From contig SNVD02011145.1 in the NCBI GenBank assembly GCA_013180625.2, positions 372,001 through 436,000 on the forward strand: DNA of 64,000 bases, given 5' to 3'. The position numbers and the translations under genes were made by a program. Positions 26,772-38,847 of the stretch are shown piece by piece (the stretch's first letter is position 1; the number at the start of each line of letters is the position of its first letter). The notes beneath the pieces were generated by a model. It had not been told where the DNA came from, searched no databases, and saw only the letters and a program-made list of their open reading frames with translations. The stretch is from Boswellia sacra (taxonomy: Eukaryota; Streptophyta; Magnoliopsida; Sapindales; Burseraceae).

Positions 26772-27719
26772 TCAGAAATCCTTAAGCAACTTCCTCACCT
26801 GTTCCAGCGTAACAAAGAGGACAATAGTGAATGGCCCTTGCCGCGAAATCGTAGGAATGAAACCCTTGTACAGAGCCATCGGCCCCTCCGCCCTCACCGT
26901 CTTCAGGGCACAATCCAACGCCCCCGTGTACGGTGGCGCTGCCCCTGGCTCTACCTTCATGTTCATCACCCTCGTCTTGATCACGTCCACTGGGTTCGAA
27001 GCAACCGCCGCCACGAACCCCGCTGCGAAACTCGCCGTCACGTGGGTCCCCAGCCCGTCACGCATCCACCCCTTTGCGAGGATCGTTTCTTTGATCTGAT
27101 CGTACGATGCCAGCTGTGACGCTGTCACCAACATGGCGCGGTTCACCGTTAGGGAAGAGCCGCGCCACAGGCTCGTCACGCCTTCTTGCTTGGCCATCCT
27201 CGTGATGGCATCGACGACACTCTTGTAGTTTCGGCGCTGCGCGGCAGGGAGCCTACCGTCCGCTTGCATTCGAACCATTGCCACGTCAGCTGGGTTCCCA
27301 ACTGCCGCTCCGATTCCTCCGGCGAACAACCCTGCTACTATCTTACTCGTTAGTGGCATGTTCCCGGTTGCCGGGTCGGTCCATTTTTGCTTCAGGATAT
27401 CGTAGAGGCCCATGCGGGTGGTCGAATATAAAGTCTGGCGGAGAACGGTGGCTGAGACACCCGAAAAAAGCGCCGCAACTCCTTCTTGCTGGATGATACG
27501 GACGCCAACGGTGACGGGACCCACGCGAGGTGGGGCTGGGACATGGACGGTAGAGGTGGTGTGGAAAGCGAGAGCTGGACGGAGGTTCTGAACCGCCGGA
27601 GTCGGAGCAGCAGCTTCTCCTTGAAGCTGCATGCGGACCTTGATTAGGTCAAGTGGGTGGGTGGAACACCCAGCAACAATGGAAGCTATACCACCCTCAA
27701 CGAAACCTTTCACGCCCAT
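26772..27719 (-). CDS. DIC2: Mitochondrial dicarboxylate carrier (DIC/UCP5 type)
   Basis: A single uninterrupted exon encodes 315 aa, the usual length of the mitochondrial carrier family. The three ~100-residue repeats are clear. Repeat 1 carries PLDLIK at residues 22-27, repeat 2 has NPADVAMVRMQ (the third position of the motif is Met rather than a basic residue, as I remember for this subfamily), and repeat 3 has NPVDVIKTR. Six membrane helices are expected. The family exchanges malate, oxaloacetate, succinate or phosphate across the inner mitochondrial membrane. The protein matches plant DIC proteins, formerly called uncoupling proteins 4-6. Synteny with Arabidopsis AT4G24570 favours DIC2, but DIC1 and DIC3 are very similar, so the number is an inference. 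The gene is markedly GC-richer than its surroundings, and long open frames opposite it are shadows. Confidence 0.93.
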   Translation of the reverse strand: MGVKGFVEGGIASIVAGCSTHPLDLIKVRMQLQGEAAAPTPAVQNLRPALAFHTTSTVHVPAPPRVGPVTVGVRIIQQEGVAALFSGVSATVLRQTLYSTTRMGLYDILKQKWTDPATGNMPLTSKIVAGLFAGGIGAAVGNPADVAMVRMQADGRLPAAQRRNYKSVVDAITRMAKQEGVTSLWRGSSLTVNRAMLVTASQLASYDQIKETILAKGWMRDGLGTHVTASFAAGFVAAVASNPVDVIKTRVMNMKVEPGAAPPYTGALDCALKTVRAEGPMALYKGFIPTISRQGPFTIVLFVTLEQVRKLLKDF

Positions 27720-28023
27720 TTTTTTAGAACTCTTTATCTGATCTCAAACGACTCAGAAAGAGCAAGATCGAATACAAATCCTTCAAGGAAACGAAGAATA
27801 TACAATAAAATATTATTACCAGTTCGAATTGGAGTTCATCTCACTGGAGACCAGGAGATGAGAATGGAGGCCAAATGCTATAGAAGATGAATGAGGGACG
27901 ATAGGCCTATGAGACATATGCTGGGCAATGATAACCTTATGGAGTACAAGAATAGCTTCTGTTTTGGTTTCTATTTTCCAGAAAAGGTGGATTGGAATGA
28001 GCTGTGAAAGAGAATAGAAGATG

Positions 28024-28032
28024 TATTTATAG
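28024..28032 (-). promoter_or_regulatory. Probable TATA box of the carrier gene
   Basis: On the - strand the sequence CTATAAATA lies about 305 bases upstream of the carrier start codon. This would give a leader of roughly 270 bases, plausible for a plant gene. No other well placed TATA element is visible between it and the start codon. Confidence 0.5.
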
Positions 28033-28185
28033 ATGAAACGGTCGACAGAGGCTGGAAATGAGCATTTCCTACCCAAGAATGGGAATACGCGTTTGTGGGG
28101 CCTTACCCTCAACGTTACTCTACTCTATAAAAAAAAAAAATCTTATGCTAATTTTGTATTTATATATATACACACACATACGCCG

Positions 28186-28211
28186 TTAATTTTAAATTAA
28201 TTTAAAATTAA
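28186..28211. repeat. Perfect 26-bp AT palindrome
   Basis: The 26 bases are identical to their own reverse complement; the half-site is TTAATTTTAAATT. It lies about 160 bases upstream of the probable carrier TATA box. It may be only a product of AT-rich composition. Confidence 0.8.
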
Positions 28212-28219
28212 AAGATGTT

Positions 28220-29785
28220 AATTTTTGTATTTTGTTGGTTGTAGGCTTGGGTTGAGTTGGTTGAGTTGAGTAATTGATATTGACCTTTCATTAAGTTTGA
28301 AAGTGGCTTGAGCCTGCCTGCCACAGGCCAACTTGGTGAGACTTTGTTTTATCATGTGCATTCAAGTATAGGAGTTGCTCTTGAGCTCATAGACTATTTC
28401 TTTGTATTGTTTTTTGCTATAAATTACTTTTTTGACTTTCCTTTTAAAAGTAAAACTTTTATTTAAAAAACCGTTGACATTAGTCATAATCTTTTACAAA
28501 ATGATTTTCTAATTATTTGAATAGGAGTTTATTGCATAAACCGACTACTCTTACAGAAAGGGCATGACATTTCCAAAAAAATATTAGAATATTCTTTAAA
28601 ATATTTAAACATTAAAAAAAGGAACACTCAAAATTTGAGTTTATCCTTATACGTGGTTAAAAAATATTCAAAATGGTTTTCTATGACAATTTTCTTAATA
28701 TAATTGTCATAGTCCTCAAATAAAATCAAATATATAATAACACAGACAAGAATAAAGAATTATTCGGTAGAATATTTAAATGTGATATTCCAAGTATTAT
28801 AAGTTTCGGGTCGGGTATATTTCTCACCCCAACCCTTTTTAAGGACGAAAAGGGGAAAAAAAAGTAGTGGTCATAATTAACTTAAAACAACTTGTCAAAC
28901 TTAAAAAAAAAAAAAAATCAAGAATCGGGAACCAATAGGAGTAAATAGTCCAATGTGAGCGAGAGGCAGATGATTACTTAACAATGATAAACAGCTCCTT
29001 TTAGAATTGCGAAGCCGTTTCCGTGTGGGCCGCAAACTGGCCACTTATTCTCATTCAAAGAGATTCGGAGGAAAGTTATTTAAAAAAGATGTCAAAAGGT
29101 CACATTTAACTCAACAAACCAATTTGAAAGAGTTGGGAAGCGACCAATGGCGTCGACGTCCATCTGTTGGTGCCAAATGCCATTATTGACTGGACTGACT
29201 TGGATTCCTGCCACTTGAAACTTCAACTTGGCCTTCATTTCATGGCCCTTGTGATTGACTTCCACGTGTACGAGCTACCGTGACTGACTCATTCGCTAGG
29301 TGACCCAGTTAAAAGTCGGTCTGTGGAGTTTCCATCTGAGGCAGGCTCACCCTGCCAAAATGGGAATTTAAAAGATAACTATATGCTAAAAGAATATAGG
29401 TACTATAATCATAATTTACTATACCAACAAATTTTTACTTGTTTTCTTTTTTTTTTTTAATCGATCGTTAAAGGTTGATAGACAGCTTTTATTAAAGATT
29501 GACGATTAATAAGCATTGAGATGTCAAGTATAAGAGATCAATCAGTAAAAAGTTTATCAAATGTGACCATAGCATCTCAATGTTTCATTATCTAACCCCT
29601 TTATTAAAATGCGATCTTTAATTTGGACCATGCGCAATAATTAATCCAATAAAAAATGAAATAAAGAATTTATTTCTTTATTTGTCATATTAATTTACGA
29701 ATGTAGGCGTTACCCGATTGCAGATATTTTGGAAATGATTGCCAATTTGGATACCAAAATTAATTGAGAATTAATTAGAAAATTG
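28220..29785. other. Intergenic DNA upstream of the carrier gene
   Basis: No gene is supported. A GC-richer patch at about 28930-29350 contains several TTGACT/TTGACC-like words on + (near 29186 and 29256) and a CCACGTGTA (G-box-like) word near 29262. These could be distal response elements of the divergent carrier gene, which begins about 1.2-1.6 kb away, but short words like these occur by chance. Confidence 0.35.
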
Positions 29786-30270
29786 TGTAAGATATTTTTG
29801 TCTGAGTAATATTACATCTATAATTTATTTATAATTATTTTTCACATAATCTGAGTTGGCAAACTATCACTGGATAGATAAATGAGTTGTAAGTCTAATG
29901 TTATTCTTTTGTTTTGTTAAATAAGGGGTGACTTAAGAATTCATTGTGCAAGATATTTTTGTTTGGATAATGTTATTTCTATAATTCATTTACAACTATT
30001 TTTTTCCTAATATGAGTTGGTAAGTTATCACTGAATTGGTAAATGAGTTGTAAGTCTAATATTATTCTTTTTGTTTTATTAAATAAATAGTAACTTAAAA
30101 ATTAATTGTATAAGATATATTTATCAGGATAATGTTTCTTCTCTAATTTATTTATAACTATTTTTTACACAATCTGAATTGATAAATTATCACTAAATAG
30201 ATAAATAAGTTTTAAGTTTAATATTATTCTTTTTTTATTAAATATGTTTTATTAAATAGGGGGTGACTTA
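29786..30270. repeat. Three tandem copies of a MITE-like ~163-bp unit
   Basis: The start words GTAAGATATTTTTGT (29786), GCAAGATATTTTTGT (29949) and GTATAAGATATATTTAT (about 30108) mark three units about 163 bases apart. Each unit holds an inverted-repeat element: the left end resembles GAGTAATATTACATCTATAA and the right end, reversed, resembles GAATAACATTAGACTTACAA. The copies are diverged by many substitutions, most strongly in the third. Confidence 0.7.
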
Positions 30271-32190
30271 AGAGACATATTCGTAATATCTGTTCAAATA
30301 CTATACAATTACGAAAAATCACACTTTGGATAGGCTCAATGCTTGTTTGGCGACTCCGGCATGCTTAGCTCTTTTTTACTGTTACTTCCTTTGAAAGAAT
30401 TTTTTTTTTTTCACTTGATTATAGTTTAAGAAGAGTGTGTCTTGTTTTTTATTTTTCAGGTTTAGTGAAGGAATAAAAATTATCTAATTGTGTGTAATAC
30501 CAAATAGCAAATATAATACTATTCATCCAAAATTTGTGCTTCAAATTTAAGAAAAAATAAGTTATTACAAAGTTAATGATGCGATGACAATGATAAAATT
30601 AGGAATGAAATAGTAACTTTATATTGCGATGCATGTAATATTTTCGTGTATAATCTTACTCTACCAATACTAATCAAAATATGCATATCAATTCGTATTC
30701 ATGTTCATCGTTGTGTGAACAAGTTATTTGACGTGTGCAAGTCTGGCAGTGCAGTTTTTAGACAAGCAAAACTTTATGTGACTCTATTATGAACCTGCGT
30801 TGGCGTGCATCATTTTTGATTTTTTATCATTTGGAACTCTCTAAAAACGACAAAAGTAAAAGAACAAAAATGATCTATGCATTCCAAATTTTTTAATAAT
30901 TTTATCACATAGAAAGGTCTTTATGTGTTAATATTTTAAGAAATTATAATAGAATTTTGTTTCCTTTTAATTTTTTTTTATGTCGTTGTTTTGATTTGTA
31001 TTTATTAGTCATTGAGAATTCTTATTAATTTTGACCAAGGATTAGTTTAGCTCATGTGGAGTTTGTTATTCCATATTTTCATGTGGAGTTTGTTATTTTA
31101 TTTATTTTTTTAATCTCTCTTTTTTTTTTTTTGCTTCATCACTTAAATTAATTAACATTTAATTGAAATAATCTATATGATCACATCCTCCATTAACGCT
31201 AAATATATATCGAAAAATGTTATGTCAGCAGCATTATAATCTAAATTCTAATACATCAATTGGAATCCTAATATATCTTATGGAAATTAAAGGTTTCTTG
31301 TGTACAAGGAGTCAATATTCATGGATTGATAGATAATTTTTAAGAGTTTATTAGAGATTAAAAACTAACCAAACAAACTATTATTATCTAAATTTATTCT
31401 ACTTCAAATGAATTGATACAAACTATTATAAATATCTCTTTGATGAACAAATCAATATGAATACTATATCTATAATATTAATAACTATATATGTCTTATA
31501 ATATTTTAATCAATATTAGATTAACACCTAAGTAGTTATACATTGTATCACCCACTATTATTTTCCATTATTTTAGTGGTTATTATTGTTTGTTTTTATA
31601 AACTTCCTTTTTTACAAATCACTAATTATAGTAAGTAATCTTAGAAAGTGGATCATGATGTATCTATGTCATCATATTACATAAAATCATCTTAAATTAA
31701 TAAGGAAAAGTGAATCCATATATATCTTCTTGAAGAATATGCAATAGTAAATTTAATTAATACGATATATATAAAGTTTCTTGAGTCACTCAAAATCATA
31801 TCTTTCATTTATTAAATTTAAGTAATCACTCCACTACAATTATTGACCAAGCTATATCCTTTATTGATAATATAGGTTTTATGGTTTTGTTATTTTCAAC
31901 TACTCATGATCAATGGAATCCAATAATAGAACCATCATGAATGACATTCATTTATAATAATTGTAGTAGTTTATGCCTTTTACTATGAAATACAAAAATA
32001 AATTTTGATAGATTTTATATAAGTATTTTGCTTATGAAAATACAAAGTATATAAAATTCAGATAAAGTTACAAAGAAATGTATCTGTTAATTTGTAATAT
32101 GTTTTTATTTTAATAATTATATAAAGCATAGTTATCACAATCTAGATCATTCAAATATCTATGTGAAAATATTACAGTAAAATGATACAT
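30271..32190. other. AT-rich intergenic DNA, nothing recognised
   Basis: About 1.9 kb with no convincing reading frame, RNA gene or named repeat. It is the target region of the Copia element that follows. Confidence 0.5.
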
Positions 32191-32195
32191 AGATA

Positions 32196-33842
32196 TGTTG
32201 ACCCAGGTATGACAACCCAAGAGGGGGGGTGAATTGGGTTTTATTTATCAAAACGAATTTATAAAACTTTTCTTGAAAGATAAAAATTATTTCACTTTTT
32301 CTTTTGAGAATAGAAGTGAAGAAGATGAAAATAGAAGTTATCTAAGATGCAATCAAGAGAATAGCAATAATAAATAATCTCAAGTGCAAGTAAATGTAAA
32401 GAGTATAGGGATAGAGAGAGTGCAAACTCAATTTACGTGGTTCGGCAAACCTTGCCTACGTCCACGGGCTCCTAGCTCCTCCACAAGCTAGGCTTTCCAC
32501 TAAGTTGTAGAATACTTTACAACTTGCTTGATGAACAACTTCACCAAGACTTTTTTCCTTCAACTCTTGATAACACCACACCAAGAGTTCTTCTTGATGA
32601 ACAACCTCACCAAGGAAAGAGTTCTCTCAAGGATATCTTTTATCCTTTACAAGAAGATCTCACTCTCACACAATATAAGAACAAAGAAAAGTTTTTACAA
32701 CAAAAGTACAACTCTCTTCAAAGAGTAGATAAAGAATATAAAAGCTCTATAAACTTGATATTTCTCTTGGCTTTTTTTGCTTGATAAAATGCTTCTCTTG
32801 CACTTGTTGAATGCATGGGAGAATGGCTCTTTTATAGGCAAATGAGATGAACTTAATCAAGTGAAGACACCATCTCCAAATTTTCTGCCCACCATAAAAA
32901 CCGTAATCTTGTCTGCCATTTTTGTCAATGTTCCGTTTGAAATTTGAAAATCTGTAAAACATAAAAGATCTGCACATTTGAATAAGCTTTCCAACGCATC
33001 AAGAACCAAGTCATTTGGATATCTGTAGCTCAAGATATGGCCAAAACACCATTCGGTGCTCAAGTGACTTGATTTTTCTTCCATGTGTCTGTCCACTGAC
33101 TTGAATGATAATTCTGTCAGCCTTCCATTTGAAATTTGGATTTCTTCAAAACATAAAAGATCTTCATATTTGAATAGGTTTTCCAAAACATTAAGAATCA
33201 AAGCAATTGGATATCTCTATCTTAAGATATGGCCAAAACACCATTCGGTGCTATGTGAGTTGATTTTTCTTCTCTGTGTCAGTCCACCGAATTGCTGTCA
33301 ATTATGTCGGTCTTCCATTTGAAATTTGAATTTCTTCAAAACATATGAAATGTGCCCATTAAGTCATCTTTCTAATGCCGCAAGAATCAAGTCATTTTGA
33401 TTTTTCTAGCTCAAGATATGTCCAAAAGAGTATTCGGTGCTCATGTCAGCTGCTTCCATTTGTCTTTCAAATTGCATGATGATTTGGACAACCTTGCACT
33501 TGAAATTTGAATTTCTTTAAAACATATGAAATGTTATAAATTGAGTAAGTTTTCCAAAGGCTTAAGAATCACATTATTTGGACATTTGTAGAGAAATATA
33601 TGACAATTGATAGAACATTGCTCATATATCACATTCCTTGAATCAAACCTTGTACTTAAACTTTGATGCCTTTAACATGTAGTCTTCTCCTAAGCTTCAA
33701 CACTTCATTTTAATAAACCCTTCTTGATTTTATAATTATTTCAATAATCTTATTCTTGCACATAAATAAATATATTAGTAAATCTCAATGAATCAATGTG
33801 TATTGTTATCATCAAAATTATCATATAGCCTTAGGGCTAACA
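32196..33842 (-). repeat. 3' LTR of the Copia element
   Basis: 1647 bases, in element orientation starting TGTTAGCCCTAAGGC and ending TGGGTCAACA. It differs from the 5' LTR (38848-40498) by roughly a dozen substitutions and several single-base indels by my hand count, under 1 percent substitution, so the insertion is recent. It contains about four degenerate ~190-bp internal repeats (anchor word GAAATTTGAATTTCTT-like near 32934, 33127, 33317 and 33500). These repeats keep a 114-codon frame open on - at 32857-33201; I do not treat it as a gene. Confidence 0.93.
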
Positions 33843-33856
33843 ATCTCCCCCTTTTT
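33843..33856 (-). promoter_or_regulatory. Polypurine tract of the Copia element
   Basis: On the - strand CAAAAAGGGGGAGA directly precedes the 3' LTR, the expected position and composition for the plus-strand primer of reverse transcription. Confidence 0.85.
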
Positions 33857-34079
33857 GATGATGACAAACCATTGATTGCTTTAAAATAATATCTAAAATC
33901 AAGAATGAAAATGAAATCAAGAATAAACAAAAAGAGAGCAATTGTTATAAATACAAGCAATCCAACCATTTCTCCCCTTTTGTTATCATCAAAAAGATGT
34001 AATCAAATTAATTACTCCCCTAAATATATTCTCCCCCTTAACATATGTTACCATTCAAAGATTATCAAAAAAAGAAAAA

Positions 34080-35844
34080 TTAAGATATATCCAACATGCC
34101 TAATTCTCTTCTAATTATGCAAAATCTATCTTGACTAAGGGGTTTAGTAAATATATCGGCTAATTGTTTTTCGGTGGGAACAAATTCTAAAGAAATATTA
34201 CCTTTTTGCACATGATCTCTAATAAAATGATGTCTAATCTCTATATGCTTAGTCCTAGAGTGTTGTATGGGATTTTTTGAAATGTTAATGGCACTTGTAT
34301 TATCACATTTGATGGGAATGTGATCAAATACCACACCATAATCTTTTAAAATTTGTTTCATCCAAAGAGCTTGTGCACAACAACTTCCTACTGCAATATA
34401 CTCGGCTTCCGCGGTTGATAATGCAACAGAATTTTGTTTTCTACTAAACCATGATACTAATGCATGTCCTAGAAAATGGCAAGAGCCACTAGTGCTCTTT
34501 CTATCAAGAAGACTTCCAGCAAAGTCCGCATCGGAATAACTAATTAGATCAAAATTATCACACTTAGGATACCAAAGACCTAGATTTATGGTACCAAGAA
34601 GATATCTAAATATCCTCTTTACAGCCTTAAGGTGAGATTCCTTTGGACAAGATTGAAATCTAGCACACATACACACACTAAACATAATATCGGGTCTACT
34701 AGCAGTTAAATACAAAAGAGAGCCAATCATACCTCGATATTTTGTTACCTCAACATCTTTTCCTTTCTCATCTTTGTCAAGCTTGGTTAATGTACCCATA
34801 GGTGTGTTATATGTCCTTGAATTATCCATGCCAAACTTCTTGAGAAGATCTCTTGTGTATTTAGCTTGATTTATGAAGATCCCATCCATTGATTGCTTGA
34901 TTTGAAGTCCAAGGAAGAAATTTAATTCTCCCATTAAGCTCATTTCAAATTCTTGTTGCATGCACTTGGAAAATTCCTCACACATAGAGACATTAGTAGC
35001 ACCAAATATAATATCATCAACATAGATTTGAACAATTAATAAATCATCATTTTTTGTTTTAACAAAAAGAGTAGTATCAACTTTTTTCATTTCGAAACCA
35101 TTATCAATGAGAAATTTGCTCAATCTATCATACCATGCTCTTGGTGCTTGTTTCAAGCCATAAAGTGCCTTTTTGAGTTTGAAAACATGGTTTGGAAAAT
35201 CATGATTTTGAAAACCAAGAGGTTGCTCTACATATACTTCCTCCATAATGTAACCATTTAAAAATGCACTTTTGACATCCATTTGTATAATGTAAAATTT
35301 TTATAACATGCAAATGCACACAACATTCTAATGGATTCTAATCTAGCAACCGGTGCAAAGTTTCCTCATAATCAATACCTTCTTCTTGATTGTATCCTTG
35401 AGCAACAAGTCTAGCTTTGTTTCTAATAATGGTGCCATTTTCATCTACTTTATTTCTAAAAATCCATTTAGTGCCTATAATAGAATGATTTTTGGGTCTA
35501 GGGACTAATTCCCAAACTTGATTTCTTTCAAATTGGTTCAATTCTTCTTGCATAGTTCCAAATGCAAAATGATTACAAAAGTTTCTAAAAGAAGATCTAG
35601 TTCTCATACCTTGTGATGGTTCACCAATAATAAGATCTTTAGGGTGAGCTTTTGCATACCTCAATTCCTTTGGTAATTCTTGGGAAGAATCATTTACTTT
35701 CTCAAGCTTTTCTTGTTGAAGTTGTAAATCATCTTGACTCTTTTCATCAAGCCTTGATTCCTTGATTTGCCTTTCTACTGCAACAATATCATCATCTAAA
35801 TTCTTTGAAGAAATCACATTAGTTTCATCAAATTCAACATGCAT
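34080..35844 (-). pseudogene. Copia reverse transcriptase and RNase H, frameshifted
   Basis: Two open segments (35844-35338 and 35282-34080) in different frames together cover the RVT_2-type reverse transcriptase and the RNase H. The first has the entry block WELVPRPKNHSIIGTKWIF. The second begins with MDVKSAFLNGY, contains the catalytic YVDD box (about 35022-35011), and ends with the RNase H signatures (STAEAEY, SRTKHIEIRHHFI, LADIFTKPL). The catalytic motifs look intact, but a frame break near 35285-35340 separates the parts. Confidence 0.9.
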
Positions 35845-35967
35845 AGATTCTTCAATAGTAAGAGTTTTTTTGTTAAAAACTCTATATGCTTTACTATGGT
35901 TGGAGTAGCCAACAAAAATTCCAACATCGGCTTTTGCATCAAATTTTCCAAGGTTATCCTTGGTGTT

Positions 35968-36899
35968 TTAAATAAAACACTTACATCCAAAAACTTTAAA
36001 AAATCCAATGTTGGGTTTTCTTCCTTTCCAAAGTTCATAAGGAGTTTTCTTTATTAAAGCTCTAACATGGACTCTATGGATTATAAAGCATGCGGTATTA
36101 ACGGCTTCGGCCCAAAAATATTTTGGCAAATTATTTTCAAGCAACATGGTCCTAGCGATTTCTTGGATAGTCCTATTTTTCCTCTCAACAACACCATTTT
36201 GTTGTGGAGTTCTAGGTGCGGAAAAAATATGTTCAAAACCATTTTCACCACAAAGATTTTCAAACGCGACATTGTCTACTTCACCACCATGATCACTTCT
36301 AATGGATACAAAAGAATGCCCTTTTTGATTTTGGACTCTTTTTGTAAATTTTGAAAAAACTTGTATGGCCTCATTTTTAGTTTTCAAGAATAACACCCAA
36401 GTAAATCTTGAATAATCATCCACAATAACAAAAACATAATACTTTTCACCAAGACTTTGAGTTCTTGATGGTCCAAATAAATCCAAATGAAGTAATTGTA
36501 GAGGTTTATTTGTTGAAATAAATTTCTTTTGTTTAAAAGAAGTTCTCACTTGTTTTCCAAATTGACAAGCATCACAAATCTTATCATTTTCAAATTTTAT
36601 TTTTGGAAGACCTCAACTAAATCATTTTTAGAAATTTTTTAAATTGTGTCCATGCTAGCATGACCTAATCTTCTATGCCATAACCAAGCATCATGATTAA
36701 CAATGAAACAATTTTCTACAAGATCATTAACATCAATATCAATTGTATAAATATTACCACATCTATTACCAACAAATAATGTCTTATTGTTACTAACATC
36801 CTTAATCACACATCTATTAGGCTCAAAAGTAACAAAATATCCCTTATCACACAATTGACTAATGCTAATCAAATCATGTTTTAAACCATGAACAAGCAA
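35968..36899 (-). pseudogene. Copia integrase, frameshifted
   Basis: The segment 36899-36639 carries the GAG-pre-integrase region with the His/Cys zinc-binding start (WLWHRRLGHASMD). A stop and frame change separate it from 36549-35968, which holds the catalytic core: first Asp in LHLDLFGP, second Asp in IRSDHGGE, and Glu in GVVERKNRTIQE. All three acidic residues are present. Confidence 0.88.
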
Positions 36900-37070
36900 A
36901 CATCTTTAATAATAGGTGAAGAAGGGTTACCAATATCACCATGTCCGATTACCCTTCCTTTGGCATTATCAACGAAGGTCACATATCCTCCTTTCTTCAT
37001 GATTAATCTTGAAAATTTGGAGGCATCTCCGGTCATATGCCTTGAGCATCCACTATCTAAGTACCACTTG
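36900..37070 (-). pseudogene. Copia aspartic protease remnant
   Basis: Read on -, the segment includes LDSGCSRHMTG, the active-site block typical of plant Copia proteases (catalytic D-S-G), followed by a GYVTFVDNAKGRVIGHG-like stretch that leads into the pre-integrase region. No long uninterrupted frame remains; the link to gag (37160-37379) is broken by stops. Confidence 0.7.
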
Positions 37071-37378
37071 TGTTTGCCACTCCTTTGTCTCTACAATCAA
37101 CATTCAAGGAGTAACTTTGTGGTACCCAAAAGTTCTTGGGTCCTTGGGGGTTAGTTATGAGAGTTTTGGAACCCATATTTGTTTCAGAATTAGGATTTCT
37201 TTAATGGAGCAAGAATGCCTATTGTGTCCTTTTTTCTTCCCACCATAAGTACATGAATGATTAGGATTATTCCTAAATATGCATGAGTAAAATATTTTTA
37301 AATTCTGGGGATTTTTATGAATTTTATATCCTAAGCCTCTTTTATCAAAAACACACCTTTGGTTTTGTAACATAGAAT

Positions 37379-38791
37379 TCAAATTTTTTGTGCTTTTTGT
37401 AAACTATCAACAATATTTCTTAAGTCATTATTTTCCTTTTTCAAAATAGCATTTTGTTTCTCCAATTTATCAAAATCCTTTTGTTTTAAAATGTCATTTT
37501 CAGTTTTTAATAAATGTATTTGACTTTCCAAACTTTCAAAATCTTTTTGCTTTAAAATTTCATTTTCATTTTCTAAAGCTTCATTTATTTCTACCAACTC
37601 TTCTAATTGAGATAACATGATTTTTGACTTCTTTTTGAAAGCATTGATTTTTGAATTTTGCTTATCAACTTGCACATGTAAATTTTGGAATGCTTCAAGT
37701 AATTCATCATATGAAAGTTTAGGATCATAGTTTAGAATACTTACCTCATCGTCACTTAAAGCCATGAAGCACATGTTTGCCACTTCGCAATCTTCTTCTT
37801 CGGTAGAGCTAGCTTCACTATCATCCCAATTTGTGGCTTTCATTGCTTTGGATTTCTTGTTTTGACTTTTGAAGTAAGGACAATCCATCTTTACATGTCC
37901 CGGTTTCTTGCACTCATAGCAAATGACTTGATCATTTTTCTTATCTTGCTTTGAGCTTTGCCCTTTGTACTCCCTTCTAGAATTCTTCTTGAATCCTTGG
38001 TTTCTTCTAATCATCCTTTTTAGCTTTCTTGTGATGAATGCAAGATCTTCATCATCTCCTTCATCGTCGGACTCATCATCTTCTTTTGTTGAAGATTTGA
38101 AAGCGATATTTTTCTTTTTCTTGAAATCTTCTTCATTCTCCTTCAAGGTGATTTCATGAGTCATGAGAGAACCCATAAGTTCTTCTAATGGTAGTTTGGT
38201 GAGGTCCTTTGCTTCTTGAATTGTCGTCACCTTTGGCTCCCAAGATTTTGGTAGACACCTAAGAATCTTTCTCACCATTTCAACATTAGAATAAGATTTA
38301 CCAAGAGATTTCAAACTATTAATAATATCCGTAAATCTAGTAAACATTTCAGAAATTGATTCATCCGATTTCATCTTAAAAAGCTCATAACTATGAACTA
38401 GCATACTAATTTTAGATTCTTTAACTTGACTAGTTCCTTCATGTTACTTCAAGTGTGTGCCATATTTCTTGTGCTGTAGAACAAGTAGATATTCTATTAA
38501 ACTCATTTCTATCTAGAGCACAATATAACACATTCATAGCTTTAGCATTCAAACTCAATTTCTTTTTATCATCTTCACTAAACTCTTTAGGTTCTTTAAG
38601 CATGCATTCCCCATTTTCAATTTTGGTAGGAACAAAAGGTCCTTCCAAAACAATAGACCACAAATCATAATCAAAAGATTTCAAGAAAATACTCATTCTA
38701 GTTTTCCAATAAGAGTAATCACTTCCATTAAAAATGGAGGTCTAGAGATAGAAAGTCCCTCAACATATGAAGTTGAATTAAAAGTTGCCAT
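37379..38791 (-). pseudogene. Copia gag, frameshifted
   Basis: A likely gag start codon lies at 38791 (MATFNSTSYVEGLSIS). The frame is lost near 38725, regained at 38696-38439 (FDYDLWSIVLEGP, UBN2-type gag), lost again near 38438 by an apparent 2-base deletion, and resumes at 38404-37379. That last part includes a zinc knuckle, CYECKKPGHVKMDC, and a coiled-coil C-terminus rich in Lys, Glu and Asn. The product would have formed the particle coat. Confidence 0.85.
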
Positions 38792-38833
38792 AGCTCAAAA
38801 TCGGTTAAGATTTAAAAAAAAATGAGCAACCTT

Positions 38834-38846
38834 GCTCTGATACCAC
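38834..38846 (-). promoter_or_regulatory. Primer-binding site (initiator Met tRNA) of the Copia element
   Basis: One base inside the 5' LTR, the - strand reads TGGTATCAGAGC, complementary to the 3' end of plant initiator methionine tRNA, the usual primer for plant Copia elements. Confidence 0.9.
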
Positions 38847-38847
38847 T

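Noticed and set aside
26827..27496. Open frames on + opposite the carrier gene
   Set aside because: Shadows of a GC-rich coding exon; no domain of their own.
32524..32784. 86-codon frame on + in the LTR, repeated at 39175
   Set aside because: It lies antisense to the element inside the LTR and covers the 65-bp repeat unit; identity in both LTRs reflects recent insertion.
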